NCBI RefSeq assembly: GCF_020829665.1
Contig: NZ_JAIVFT010000009.1
Coordinates: 62,001 to 126,000 of the forward strand
Length of the DNA: 64,000 bases
Origin: Nostoc sp. CHAB 5824
Lineage (GTDB): Bacteria; Cyanobacteriota; Cyanobacteriia; Cyanobacteriales; Nostocaceae
Reading direction: 5' to 3'
Made by a program: the position numbers and the translations under genes. Below, piece after piece: positions 43,021-52,916 of the stretch. Every line of letters starts with the position of its first letter. Positions within the stretch are counted from its first letter, which is position 1. The notes below the pieces were generated by a model. The model searched no databases. It saw nothing but the letters and a program-made list of their open reading frames with translations, and was not told the DNA's origin.

Positions 43021-43848
43021 TCACGTTTGTTGAATATGACTGTGTAAAACTACAAGTGTTTGGGCCAGTTGACTAAGACGGGTTTCCAAAGATTGTTTGC
43101 GTCCCAACAGTTGACGTAACTTTTGGTAACGTGCGATCGCCATACTAACATTGGGAATTTGATCCGCTGGACATGGGCGCGACCAAACTTTACCAGCATC
43201 GTCCACACCGCAGAGGCGGTAGCCAGTAATAGATGATTGATAGGATACTTTCTGGCCAGTTGCACAAATTTCTTCTACGTAGTTCATTAGGCGGTCAACT
43301 TCTGCATGGCGCAATGTTGCGGTTCCTCCCGGTTCTGGTTCGGTGGGATTGGATTCTAACCAGCCATTGACAATTGGGCCTTCTAAGTAAATATCCTGAA
43401 TTTGCTTCACAATATTCTGCAATTCTGTTTGCCAACCGCCAACAGTTTCCTGAATTTCTTGCAATAGATTCATTGCCAATGCTGGATTCGCTCCGTGGCG
43501 ATGGCTACTAAAGGTCGGGGTTTTCAACTTGGGTAGGCTGGGTGTTTTGCCACCATTCTCTTGTGCTTGAAAGGTCTGAACAGAGTCATGGTGAGGAAAG
43601 AAATTTTGTTCAAGAGGATAATCACTCTCAGTATCTACACCGAGGTCAACTGTTTGTCCTTGTGTATTGAGTTCCCCATCCTCAGAGGGTGGAGCTTGTG
43701 TAGTTTCTGTGGATTCGTTAGCTCCGACGCTGATTCTAAAGGAGAAAGGCCGTTTTGTCGTCGAATCACCTGTTTCAGCGGTAGAGGCAGTGCCACGATT
43801 TCCTAAATCGTGTAGAGTTGCTTCAATGCGTTTTAAGCCTGCGTTCAT
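43021..43848 (-). CDS. Conserved-looking hypothetical protein, 275 aa
   Basis: No family recognised. The N-terminal half (1-125) is low-complexity and Ser/Thr/Glu/Pro-rich, probably disordered. The C-terminal half (about 125-275) is ordered: LLQEIQETVGGWQTELQNIV (helical), VNGWLESNPTEPEPGGTATL, then GYRLCGVDDAGKVWSRPCP and a coiled-coil-like end LGRKQSLETRLSQLAQTL. I have the impression that the second half is common in filamentous cyanobacteria, but cannot prove it. It is divergent from cobU. Confidence 0.65.
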   Translation of the reverse strand: MNAGLKRIEATLHDLGNRGTASTAETGDSTTKRPFSFRISVGANESTETTQAPPSEDGELNTQGQTVDLGVDTESDYPLEQNFFPHHDSVQTFQAQENGGKTPSLPKLKTPTFSSHRHGANPALAMNLLQEIQETVGGWQTELQNIVKQIQDIYLEGPIVNGWLESNPTEPEPGGTATLRHAEVDRLMNYVEEICATGQKVSYQSSITGYRLCGVDDAGKVWSRPCPADQIPNVSMAIARYQKLRQLLGRKQSLETRLSQLAQTLVVLHSHIQQT

Positions 43849-44064
43849 AAAGACATCCTAAAGTTTGCTGTCCCCGATGGTGTTGAATAATTGAGAATGG
43901 GGTTGTTGGGATTTTTGGCTTTTGCCAGTTGTGATATCAATGATGCTGGTGCTAATTTTATCCCTTAAAAGTTATTTAAAACCAAAAATTTCGCCGATGA
44001 AGTAAAAAACTGCGGTGATAAATTGCAACCGTAGCTATATTGTTAAAATACTCAGGATACAACT

Positions 44065-44640
44065 TTGGGTAAAATCATCTTAGTAACAGGGCCAGCACGA
44101 TCTGGTAAAAGTGAATGGGCAGAAACTCTGGCCATGCAATCAGGAAAAGCAGTTGTTTACGTAGCAACAGCCACCGATAACCTAGATGACCAAGAATGGC
44201 ATCAACGCATTTTAGAACACCAACAACGTCGTCCCCAAGACTGGGAAACTTTATCTGTACCTGTGGAACTGTCTGCTACTCTCGCTGATGCCAAACCCTA
44301 TACTTGTCTTTTAGTTGATTCTTTAGGAACTTGGGTTACTAATCTCTTAGAAGAGGACGAATCTAGCTGGGAAAACACCGTAGCAGAGTTGTTAGAGACG
44401 GTGGATTTGGTTGCTGCTGATATGATATTTGTAGCAGAAGAGGTGGGTTGGGGTGTGGTACCAGCTTATCCCCTTGGGAGGACGTTCCGCGATCGCCTGG
44501 GTTATTTAGTGCGCCAGCTAGGTGTACTTAGCGATACTGTTTATTTAGTTACTGGTGGTCACGTTCTCAATCTCAGTCTCCTGGGTTCGCCATTGCCAAG
44601 TAGAGGGGATTCTAGAGAAGTAAAGAGTCAAGATTCTTAA
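44065..44640 (+). CDS. cobU: CobU, adenosylcobinamide kinase / guanylyltransferase
   Basis: 191 residues. P-loop VTGPARSGKSEWAE at residues 6-19, then YVATATDNLDDQEWHQRILEH with the guanylylated histidine region (about 45), and FVAEEVGWGVVPAYPLGRTFRDRLG (split, about 127-150). It phosphorylates adenosylcobinamide and transfers GMP in B12 nucleotide-loop assembly. The start is TTG with AGGA seven bases upstream. The C-terminal tail after LSLLG looks extra compared with the family. Confidence 0.9.
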   Translation: MGKIILVTGPARSGKSEWAETLAMQSGKAVVYVATATDNLDDQEWHQRILEHQQRRPQDWETLSVPVELSATLADAKPYTCLLVDSLGTWVTNLLEEDESSWENTVAELLETVDLVAADMIFVAEEVGWGVVPAYPLGRTFRDRLGYLVRQLGVLSDTVYLVTGGHVLNLSLLGSPLPSRGDSREVKSQDS

Positions 44641-44682
44641 TTGATTCAAATTAATCCAACATCTAAAATCTAAAATTGTAAT

Positions 44683-45102
44683 ATGGCAACCAAACAACAA
44701 GTTAGAGGATACCTTGCCTACTGGTTTCAGTTGGGTAAGAAAGTGATTACGAGCAACGGTACGGCAAGCTTTTTGCCCCAATCGGTGCTAAATGGCGATC
44801 ACTATAGTGAAGAATTTGAAGAGTGCTGGCAAAAAATTCTCTCACCAGAATCGGGTGATTGTTACCTAGAGGGTACACATGAAACTATTGCTGAACTATT
44901 GACACCAGCCTGGGAAATGCTACCTTGCAGCCGTTGCAGTATGCCAGTAGCAGCGCGAAACGTCGGGATGCCGGCGGTGTTATGCCCCTGCAATGATTTA
45001 CCTAACTGGCCTAATACCGAATTACCAGCACCGCGAGAGCCAATTAAGACTCAAGACCAACTCAAGACAATTCGCGATCGGCTTGTAGATAATATTGCAT
45101 AA
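44683..45102 (+). CDS. Conserved-looking hypothetical protein, Cys-containing, 139 aa
   Basis: No named family. Starts QVRGYLAYWFQLGKKVI; the C-terminal half has a zinc-ribbon-like pattern LPCSRCSMPV ... LCPCNDLPNWPNTELP (two CxxC/CxC pairs about 15 residues apart, near residues 82-105). It follows cobU by 42 bases on the same strand. I think similar proteins are widespread in cyanobacteria, but I cannot name a function. Good candidate for a small metal-binding protein. Confidence 0.7.
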   Translation: MATKQQVRGYLAYWFQLGKKVITSNGTASFLPQSVLNGDHYSEEFEECWQKILSPESGDCYLEGTHETIAELLTPAWEMLPCSRCSMPVAARNVGMPAVLCPCNDLPNWPNTELPAPREPIKTQDQLKTIRDRLVDNIA

Positions 45103-45308
45103 ACAAACAACCAATTTGTAAATATGACAAGTTTTTTGTAATTATTTGATTATCTCGTAGAGATAGCGGTTCGTTTTGTTGTCTATATTTTTCACGAATC
45201 AAATAGAACTGCTACATGCCATCTAGTTATTAGCTATTCACGTGTCCGGCTGATTAGTTATGATTCTGGCATCTGTGCAAATCTTTCTCCCCCTGCCCCC
45301 TTGCAGTC

Positions 45309-46988
45309 TTAACGATAAGTCTTTAACCGGACACGAAATAACTTATTCGGTGGGATATTACGTCGGCGCAACTTAGGATATTTAGCCAATTTCCAGACCG
45401 AATAATAGTTGTCATTGTAAACAATACCTCTGTTTAATTTATACTTTTTTTCGATTGTTTCGCGCCAAGTGTCTGAAGGATTGAGTAAAAAAACATTAGC
45501 AAAACCATTAGGTATTTTGGGGATTTCTTGATTGTTCACCAACAGGAATCGCACTTTTGGTTCCAAAAGATAGCTCAGAGAAAAAACATTCCCATAATTA
45601 TTGCCCAAAGCATTACTAATCAAAAGTGGGCGAGTCGTTTGATTGATGATTTGAGCAACTTGTGGATTGCCATAGCTCATACCCTTATTCCACCAAGTTT
45701 CTGCCTGGGAACTCACTTTAGAAGAAATCAAACCGCAAATAATCACTAATGCCATGATTATGTGCCAAATGCTTTGCCGTGACACGTTCCCATTATATAG
45801 TTGCGTAGCTAGTAGATAAGCAACAGTCACTTGGATTCCTAAATAAGATGGTATAAAATATGGTTCAGTAGATGTTTGTATACCCCCAGCAATTAAACTT
45901 GGCAATATTAGGGGTAGAGCTGGCACTACAATCAATGTGATGAGGAAAAACCAGACTTTATAGTTAGTTGTTCGACAAACAAAATAAATTGAATATCCCA
46001 CCAAAGTTAAAAAAAATGGTGTAATTAAATAGCCCAAAGGATGAACTAAGCTAAAGTTTATATCAAAAAATATCCGGTTTAACTGCATCATCAAAAATGG
46101 AATTATAGGCATCAAATATGGCTGCGTTGTTGCCTTATCTGCTGAAATCAAAAAGTGAAAAAACTCACCGATCGCAACTGTTATCCAAGGCATGAATGCT
46201 AAAAAGCCTACTAGTGATGCTAAAAGATAAGTTCTAACAGTTTTAGTTAAGTTAAATTTGGCAGTACTCATCACATAAATTCCGTGAGCAACTGCGACAA
46301 ATCCACTCCAAAGAAATGTATAAAGGCTGAGAGATAAAGTTACTGCATAAATGCTCCAAATAGCGAATAAATCTGGTTGTTGCCGTTTTTTTACTAGCTC
46401 ATCTTTATCTTGTGATTCTAACCGCATTGCTCGCAGCAGAGACGCACTGGATAGTAATATAGTGACTAACCAAAGAATATATTCTTGTGCTTCTTGGGCA
46501 TAAACTAGGTGAATTGGAGAAATTGCCATGAGTGCGATCGCTACACCAGGAACCGATAATGGCACATTAAATAATTCTCGGCATAGCCAATAAACACAAG
46601 GAAAAACCAGTATACTGATGCAGGCAGATAAACTTCTAATCGCCGTCACCGAATTTCCAAAGATTTCCATCCACAATCTGGCTATTACGTAATACAACGG
46701 TGGATGCTGAGAATCTTCTTTTGCCAAAGACATAATTGTGTCATTTAAGCTTTTTTCTGGATTGACACCTTGAACCTGAGCAAAACTTTCTCTGCCAATA
46801 ACACGACCATTAAAAATTTGTTGTTTTACTTCAGTTTTTGTGTAACCAGAAATCCGCAATGAGGTATAAGTTTCATCACGCCAGTAAACTTTGCCATCAA
46901 GGTTAAAAAAGCGAAACAATATACCCATCGCCAATAAGAAAATAATTAAAAATCGCAACCAACTCGGAGCAAATTTGAGATGGCGCAT
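45309..46988 (-). CDS. GT39-type membrane glycosyltransferase (ArnT/PMT-like)
   Basis: 559 residues with about eleven to twelve hydrophobic helices. After the first helix comes the periplasmic-loop motif FNLDGKVYWRDETYTSL with the DE pair of the GT-C/GT39 group, and further on QHPPLYYVIARLWMEIFGNS (about 95-114), both typical of lipid-linked sugar transferases such as ArnT. It should glycosylate a lipid or protein on the outer face of the inner membrane. Stands alone. Confidence 0.82.
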   Translation of the reverse strand: MRHLKFAPSWLRFLIIFLLAMGILFRFFNLDGKVYWRDETYTSLRISGYTKTEVKQQIFNGRVIGRESFAQVQGVNPEKSLNDTIMSLAKEDSQHPPLYYVIARLWMEIFGNSVTAIRSLSACISILVFPCVYWLCRELFNVPLSVPGVAIALMAISPIHLVYAQEAQEYILWLVTILLSSASLLRAMRLESQDKDELVKKRQQPDLFAIWSIYAVTLSLSLYTFLWSGFVAVAHGIYVMSTAKFNLTKTVRTYLLASLVGFLAFMPWITVAIGEFFHFLISADKATTQPYLMPIIPFLMMQLNRIFFDINFSLVHPLGYLITPFFLTLVGYSIYFVCRTTNYKVWFFLITLIVVPALPLILPSLIAGGIQTSTEPYFIPSYLGIQVTVAYLLATQLYNGNVSRQSIWHIIMALVIICGLISSKVSSQAETWWNKGMSYGNPQVAQIINQTTRPLLISNALGNNYGNVFSLSYLLEPKVRFLLVNNQEIPKIPNGFANVFLLNPSDTWRETIEKKYKLNRGIVYNDNYYSVWKLAKYPKLRRRNIPPNKLFRVRLKTYR

Positions 46989-47575
46989 AAGTGGGTTTCC
47001 TAAAAAGTTTTCTCAAATCATCTAATTAAGCGTACTAGATGAGGTATCGCAGCTACGCTCGTCGTAGACATCGCTAAGACTTCAAGCAAAGCCTATTTGT
47101 GAAACATCGTCAACCCTACTTTAATTTGATTGAGAAGATTGGCAATCAACACTTCTCCTTTATTAACTATGAAAAGAATTGGGTAAGGTTGTATCAAATC
47201 TCGCAAAACTGGACTTGGTTTTGAAACCGAGATATGAATCGAGTGTAAAATATACTAAGCGTAGCCGTATCTGTGGTCAGGCGACTCCACAGCTACCGTG
47301 CATTGGGCGATCGCTTTGCGGGTTATAATTCTCAATTCTCCCACCCTGTGAAAAGGGCATTCACCTAACGGCGAACGAAGGATTGTTTCTTGCCTCCAGC
47401 ACAGGGTGTAGAAGAGGCGAGGCCTGCGGCGGGCTACGCCTACGTCACTCGGTATTCTTAACCGATCAGAATTCTAAGTATCAGTTTAAAGTAGCTGTAT
47501 CAGCAGATTGAGAATACTCCCTTGGCAAGAAGATAAACTCTTGCTTTTAACATATCCGAGGCTAAGATCGCACAG
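46989..47575. other. Spacer with dispersed GC-rich repeats
   Basis: 587 bases between divergent genes. Contains CTACGCTCGTCGTAG and GGGCTACGCCTACG words (about 47053 and 47429) of the dispersed Nostoc type, a HIP1 core at about 47308, and widely spaced inverted arms CACCCTGTG/CACAGGGTG (47342-47350, 47400-47408). No ORF. The promoter of the GGDEF-EAL gene should be near 47530. Confidence 0.5.
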
Positions 47576-50242
47576 ATGCCACAGCAGAATTTCTTGCGTT
47601 CGATTCCAAAAGGGTTATTGAAGATGCCACTCCGTGTAGCTCTTGTAGTACCTTTCGTCCTGCAAATCTCTGCTGCTGTAGGGTTAACAGCATTCTTCTC
47701 TTTAAAAAATGGTCAAAAAGCAGTTAATGAGGTTGCTACTCAGCTGCAAAATGAAGTTACAACTCGGATTCATCAACATGTCACCGATTACATAGAAACC
47801 CCCCAACTCGTTACTCAGATTAACGCCAATTCTGTCCAGATTGGTGAGTTAAGTTTAAAAGATGCAAAAAGTTTAGAACGCCATTTATGGCATCAAATGC
47901 AGTTATTTAAGCCCTTAAGCCCGATCGCTTTTGCAAGTACACAAGGAGAAATTCATTCGGTTGATCGTCTTAAGGATGGTTCACTAGTCATCCGAAAAAG
48001 AGATCAATCAACGGGTAATAATTACTATACTTACACCACCGATGATCGAGGTAATATTGTCAAGTTAATTCAAGTTAACAAAACCTTTGATCCTCGCACT
48101 CGCCCCTGGTATATAAATGCTGCCAAAGCAGGTAAACCTACTTGCACAGAAATTTATTCGTATTTCTCTTCATCAGGGCTAGCGTTCAGTGCAACCCAAC
48201 CTCTTTATGACCAAACAGGTGGCTTGCTTGGAGTGACGAATGCAACGTTATCTCTTTCGCAACTGAGTGAGTTTTTGCACAGTTTAAAGATTGGTCGCTC
48301 GGGAAAGACATTTATTGTCGAGCATTCTGGAGAGTTGGTAGCAACTTCAACGGCAGAGCAACCTTTTATCCTGAGTTATCAGGGAGGAAAAAAAACATAC
48401 AAACGTCTCAAAGCGATCGCCAGCAGCGATCGGATCACTTATATGACAACACAGTATTTACAGGCACAATTTGGTAACTTTAGAAACATTTCTTCTAGCC
48501 AGCAGCTAGAATTTGAAATTGATCGCAAGCGGCAATTCGTACAGTTAATGCCCTTCACAGCCGACTGCGGGCTAAATTGGGTGATTATCGTGGTGATTCC
48601 AGAAGCCGACTTTATGGGGCATATCGAAGCTAACACCCGAACCACTATTTTGCTGTGTTTAGGAGCGTTGATATTGGCTACAGTCATAGGAGTAATTACT
48701 TCTCACTGGATTACTCAACCAATTCTCTGTTTGAGCTTTGCTTCTAAGGAAATCGCTAATGGTAAGTTAGACCAAACCGTTACAGTAGAGGGTATCAAGG
48801 AACTAAGAGTTCTCGCTCAGGCTCATAATCAAATGGCTACTCAATTACAAGAGTCATTTGCTGGACTGTTAGAGGCTAACAGGCAGTTAGAAACTGAAAT
48901 TAACGAGCGTAAGCAGGTAGAAAAACAGTTACTACATAATGCGTTTCACGATGCACTCACAGGTCTACCAAACCGAGCTTTCTTTATAGAGCGCTTAAAA
49001 GACACACTTCAGCGAGCCAAACAGCAGGAGAATTATTTATTTGCTGTACTATTTCTCGACCTGGATCGGTTTAAGGTGATCAATGACAGTCTCGGACATC
49101 TAAAAGGAGACCAATTTCTCCTTGCTATTGCAAATAGATTAGAAGTATGCATAGGCTCCACGGATATAGCCGCACGGCTTGGGGGAGACGAATTTACAAT
49201 CCTGCTTGACGAAATCCAGAATCTGTCAGATGCCATCAAAGTAGCTGAACGAATTCAACAAGAACTGACATTACCCCTTGAGCTTGACGGGCAAGAAGTA
49301 TTTACAACGGCAAGTATTGGCATCGCCCTGAGTTCGACAGTAGACTATGACCAACCAGAAAACTTGCTAAGGGACGCTGATACGGCTATGTACCGAGCCA
49401 AGGCGCTAGGCAAAGCACGCTATGAATTATTCAACCCAGAGATGTATACTAATGCTCTGGCCAGATTGCAGTTAGAGAACGATCTACGCCGAGCAATCGA
49501 ACGCCACGAGTTTCAAGTTTATTACCAACCGATTGTTTCCCTCACTAATGGCAGAATTTTAGGCTTTGAGGCTTTGTTGCGCTGGCAGCATCCAGAGCGT
49601 GGTCTGATTTGTCCAACAGATTTTATCCCCCTGGTAGAAGAAACCGGGCTAATTGTCGAGATTGGCTACTGGGCACTATATGAGGCGTGCCGCCAGATGC
49701 AAACCTGGCGGGTGAGCGATCAGACAAACTCGTTAGAGAAAATCAGCGTCAATCTTTCAGTCAAGCAATTTTCTCAACCGGATTTGATTGAGCAAATTGG
49801 GGAAATTTTGCACTCGACTGGTCTTGATGCTGGCAGTCTCATGTTAGAAATTACTGAAAGTGCAATTATGGAAAATAGTGATGAGGCAAATACCGCACTC
49901 TCAGAACTTCGGAAGATGGGCATTGAGTTATCAATTGATGATTTCGGTACAGGCTACTCTTCATTAGGCCGTCTCCATAGCTTTCCGATTAGTGTGTTGA
50001 AGATTGACCGTTCCTTTGTCAGCCCAATGGATGCGAATGGCAGAAATTTAGAAATTATTGAGACAATTATCACACTGGCACATAAATTAGGTGTGGATGT
50101 GACTGCCGAAGGAGTGGAGACAAAAGAGCAGCTAGCATTTCTGAGAAAGTTGAACTGTGAATGTGGACAAGGATATTTTTTCTCGTGTCCGTTGGATAAC
50201 GCGGCAGCAGTGGCATTAATCGTGACAAATCCTCAATGGTAA
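47576..50242 (+). CDS. Membrane c-di-GMP enzyme: dCache-HAMP-GGDEF-EAL
   Basis: 888 residues. TM1 at about 22-42, periplasmic double-Cache domain (FDPRTRPWYINAAKAGKPTC about 171-190), TM2 at about 355-375, HAMP (about 378-430), GGDEF domain (about 455-620) with intact RLGGDEFTILL, and EAL domain (about 635-885) with FEALLRWQHPE, LEITESAIM, DDFGTGYSSLGRL and AEGVET. Both sites look complete, so it may make and degrade c-di-GMP. The RxxD inhibitory site is GSTD here, so product inhibition should be lost. Ligand unknown. Confidence 0.93.
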   Translation: MPQQNFLRSIPKGLLKMPLRVALVVPFVLQISAAVGLTAFFSLKNGQKAVNEVATQLQNEVTTRIHQHVTDYIETPQLVTQINANSVQIGELSLKDAKSLERHLWHQMQLFKPLSPIAFASTQGEIHSVDRLKDGSLVIRKRDQSTGNNYYTYTTDDRGNIVKLIQVNKTFDPRTRPWYINAAKAGKPTCTEIYSYFSSSGLAFSATQPLYDQTGGLLGVTNATLSLSQLSEFLHSLKIGRSGKTFIVEHSGELVATSTAEQPFILSYQGGKKTYKRLKAIASSDRITYMTTQYLQAQFGNFRNISSSQQLEFEIDRKRQFVQLMPFTADCGLNWVIIVVIPEADFMGHIEANTRTTILLCLGALILATVIGVITSHWITQPILCLSFASKEIANGKLDQTVTVEGIKELRVLAQAHNQMATQLQESFAGLLEANRQLETEINERKQVEKQLLHNAFHDALTGLPNRAFFIERLKDTLQRAKQQENYLFAVLFLDLDRFKVINDSLGHLKGDQFLLAIANRLEVCIGSTDIAARLGGDEFTILLDEIQNLSDAIKVAERIQQELTLPLELDGQEVFTTASIGIALSSTVDYDQPENLLRDADTAMYRAKALGKARYELFNPEMYTNALARLQLENDLRRAIERHEFQVYYQPIVSLTNGRILGFEALLRWQHPERGLICPTDFIPLVEETGLIVEIGYWALYEACRQMQTWRVSDQTNSLEKISVNLSVKQFSQPDLIEQIGEILHSTGLDAGSLMLEITESAIMENSDEANTALSELRKMGIELSIDDFGTGYSSLGRLHSFPISVLKIDRSFVSPMDANGRNLEIIETIITLAHKLGVDVTAEGVETKEQLAFLRKLNCECGQGYFFSCPLDNAAAVALIVTNPQW

Positions 50243-50267
50243 GGTTTTTTTGAGAGGATTTGGATAA

Positions 50268-50458
50268 CGCCATCTGGCAAAGTTTGCAATATTAGATATA
50301 GTTAAAAAATCAATAGTCTTAAACTGCCGATCAATAGCTGGAAGACTGCATATTTTAGCTCCAATGTTTAAGTATGCCTGCAAAATTTAAGGTAGAGTGC
50401 TTTTCTTATGGACATTAATTCCGAAAAAATCTGGCAATAAGATACAAAATTTTCCTTA
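50268..50458 (-). pseudogene. Internally deleted second copy of the OlsB-like acyltransferase gene
   Basis: 50268-50389 matches the last 120 bases of the acyltransferase gene (51724-51855), for example ATATTAGATATAGTTAAAAA and AATCAATAGTCTTAAACTGC, with about ten changes. 50390-50458 then matches the region upstream of that gene (52658-52725), for example TCTGGCAATAAGATACAAAA. The middle, about 800 bases, is missing; the join carries AGGTA, present at both corresponding places in the intact copy. Confidence 0.85.
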
Positions 50459-50835
50459 CACACTGTACAAATTAACCATAATCATAATGTGGATGATGAG
50501 ATTTGGTCGTTTTAAGCGTTTTACATAACCCTGATTTACTCGTTTCCTTTGCGATCGCTGAATGCTAAAGATGGCTGAAATACCCAAATTGCGTGTATTG
50601 CTTATGTATTATGCTAAGTTTTATAAATACCTTTCTTCTATTAATACGTACATTGATATTATGCTTAAGAGTTAGTCTACTTCAGGACTTACGCAAACAA
50701 TAACCGAAACCCTTATTTTCAGGTAGGAGCAATTTATGAATTGTCCCTACAGCATGTAATTTTGTGTCAGCCCTATACTTGATTAACTACCAGAGGTACT
50801 TAGTTTATCCTTACATTCCATTTGGTTATAAGCAT

Positions 50836-51480
50836 ATGTCTAATAACTTCTCTCGGAATCAAATTTTAAGGGCAACTAGCGCTTTCATTGCTGGAGCAGC
50901 AGCCACAAAAATCCTTAGCGATGAACCAGCACAAGCACAACAAAGCGAAAGGATTTTTGTTAGTAATAATCTTAGTTCTGACTTTCCTCAGATTCAGATC
51001 AGGCAGACACAGGCTGGTGATTTCGCCCGATTGCGATTCAATGTGGCTAATTTTAACTTTTGGGATATCGCAGTTGGTCCTGGTAATAACAGCGTAATGA
51101 ATTTCTTTTCAAACCTTACAAATAATAATGTAATGAGTTTGAACTCCAATGGAAATGTTTCAATTAGTGGTACGTTAATCCAGGGTTCATCTAAAAAGTT
51201 GAAAGAAAATATTACCGAGCTTTCAAGTAAAGAAGCACTTGAGACACTAAAAGACCTCAACCCTGTCAAATTCAAATACAAAGCTGATACAGAAAAAACA
51301 CACCACATTGGATTCATTGCAGAAGATGTTCCAGAGCTTGTAGCAACCCCTGATAGAAATGGACTCAGTTCTATGGATATTGTAGGGATACTAACCAAAG
51401 TTGTTCAGGAACAGCAAAAAACAATTTTAGCATTGTCAGAGAAAGTAAGAGCATTGGAAGACAAAAATGTTAAAAAGTAA
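50836..51480 (+). CDS. Small protein with C-terminal S74 intramolecular chaperone domain
   Basis: 214 residues from the ATG at 50836; the frame is open upstream to 50764. Residues 1-35 contain a hydrophobic alanine-rich stretch (TSAFIAGAAATKIL), possibly a signal or anchor. The middle (about 40-110) is beta-rich. The C-terminal 100 residues have SSKKLKENI with the Ser/Lys dyad, NPVKFKYK, HIGFIAEDVPELV and a final coiled coil QKTILALSEKVRALED, the S74 pattern of phage tail-spike chaperones. Flanked by two copies of an acyltransferase gene. Confidence 0.82.
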   Translation: MSNNFSRNQILRATSAFIAGAAATKILSDEPAQAQQSERIFVSNNLSSDFPQIQIRQTQAGDFARLRFNVANFNFWDIAVGPGNNSVMNFFSNLTNNNVMSLNSNGNVSISGTLIQGSSKKLKENITELSSKEALETLKDLNPVKFKYKADTEKTHHIGFIAEDVPELVATPDRNGLSSMDIVGILTKVVQEQQKTILALSEKVRALEDKNVKK

Positions 51481-51629
51481 ATAGTTGAGACTAAACATAC
51501 CATTTCAAATGGCTAAAGGAATGGAATACAATTGTTTTGACTTTTGACTTCCACCTTGCGGTACTAGTCCTATTATCTATGCCTTTTTTAAATACCTACC
51601 CTTGAAAGCCAGCCCTTCGACTCTAATCT

Positions 51630-51662
51630 CCATATAATTTGGGTTTAGCCCAAATTATATGG
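51630..51662. terminator. Bidirectional terminator-like hairpin between convergent genes
   Basis: Perfect 14-base stem CCATATAATTTGGG / CCCAAATTATATGG with loop TTTAG, between the ends of the S74 gene and the acyltransferase gene. No T-run. Confidence 0.65.
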
Positions 51663-51725
51663 AAATCCTGACTTCCCTATAAGACAATAAGGAGAATTAA
51701 AGTTAGAGAATTTTTACAATATTTG

Positions 51726-52508
51726 CTAACGCCATCTAGCAAAGTCTGCAATATTAGATATAGTTAAAAAATCAATAGTCTTAAACTGCCTATCAATAGC
51801 TGGAATACTGCATATTTTAACTCCAATATTTAAGTATGCTTGCAAAATTTTAGGTATTTCGACATTGGATGAATCTGGGCATTTATGCGGCATTTTTAGA
51901 AAAAATTGTGAATTTGGATAAACCAAAATACTTGGATGCATCAAGCCATTCTGCTGAAAATAATCATAAGTGCAAGTAGCTTTTAAAGGACATTGTGTTA
52001 GTAATGATGCACAGCCAAAGAAATATTGATTTCTACTCGAGATGAGATAATTTGCTAACCCTTTCCATAATAGTAAAAGTGCCTGACTATTGCGATATTC
52101 TTTAGCTACACATGTACGCCCAACTTCAACTGATGCCTGAAGCACAGAATTAGGAATCGCATTAAGATTAAATATATCGGCAGCATCAAAGCCTAGTCTT
52201 TGAGAAGCCATTGTATAGGTTTGCATCCGATAAGTTCCAATAGTTTTACCCGTTTTTTTGGAGATTAGGATTAAATGATGACAAACCGCATCAAACTTAT
52301 CTATATCCATCTGGGTAAAGTTAGAAGCAGAATATCCCAAGCCTAGTTCCAGATTAAAAACTTCAAAGCGCAACCGAAAAATCGATTCTAATTCTTCTTT
52401 GGTTGACGCCAGCCGTAGGGTATATTTTTCAGTTTGAAGGACGGGGAAATCTTCAAGAGAGGCAGGAGGATTTAGTGGGTAATTGATCTTGCGTCCAGAA
52501 ACTTCCAT
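51726..52508 (-). CDS. GNAT-type N-acyltransferase, OlsB-like
   Basis: 260 residues. YTLRLASTKEELESIFRLRFEVF (split, about 27-49) with the conserved R.R..VF, then DKFDAVCHHLILISKKTGKTIGTYRM (about 80-105) and SVEVGRTCVAKEYRN (about 135-149). This is the Acetyltransf_5 pattern of ornithine-lipid and related acyl-ACP-dependent acyltransferases. An acyl-homoserine-lactone-synthase-like role is a less likely alternative. A decayed second copy lies at 50268-50458. Confidence 0.8.
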   Translation of the reverse strand: MEVSGRKINYPLNPPASLEDFPVLQTEKYTLRLASTKEELESIFRLRFEVFNLELGLGYSASNFTQMDIDKFDAVCHHLILISKKTGKTIGTYRMQTYTMASQRLGFDAADIFNLNAIPNSVLQASVEVGRTCVAKEYRNSQALLLLWKGLANYLISSRNQYFFGCASLLTQCPLKATCTYDYFQQNGLMHPSILVYPNSQFFLKMPHKCPDSSNVEIPKILQAYLNIGVKICSIPAIDRQFKTIDFLTISNIADFARWR

Positions 52509-52916
52509 CTATCTTCCTACTTAGATTTGCGAAAATATTCTACTAGGATTTAGGCACTATACAAATAGCTCACATTATGAGTTAATGTGTCGAAGCGTAA
52601 TCGATACGGTTTTCGATGAAAGAACCTCTAGAGACCTTTTTTACTCTCTTGGATTAGAGGTAGAGTGCTATTATTATGGACATTAGTTCCTAAAAAATCT
52701 GGCAATAAGATACAAAATTTTCCTTTGATATACGCTATAAATACAAGGCAGTTAAAATAATCAAAATCAGGACGGCCGCATCTAAATTAGTTCTGACCAA
52801 AACCGAGGTTAAGAACCAAGGAAAAAACCAGCATTTATTATTCGATTCATCGTCCCAGGCTCAAAGCGATCGCATGATTGCTGATTGAGACACCAGATGA
52901 TATGCTCAACACAAAT
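52509..52916. other. Upstream region of the acyltransferase gene
   Basis: 408 bases. 52658-52725 is the segment repeated at 50390-50458. The remainder is AT-rich with one HIP1-like word near 52868. No ORF. Confidence 0.6.
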
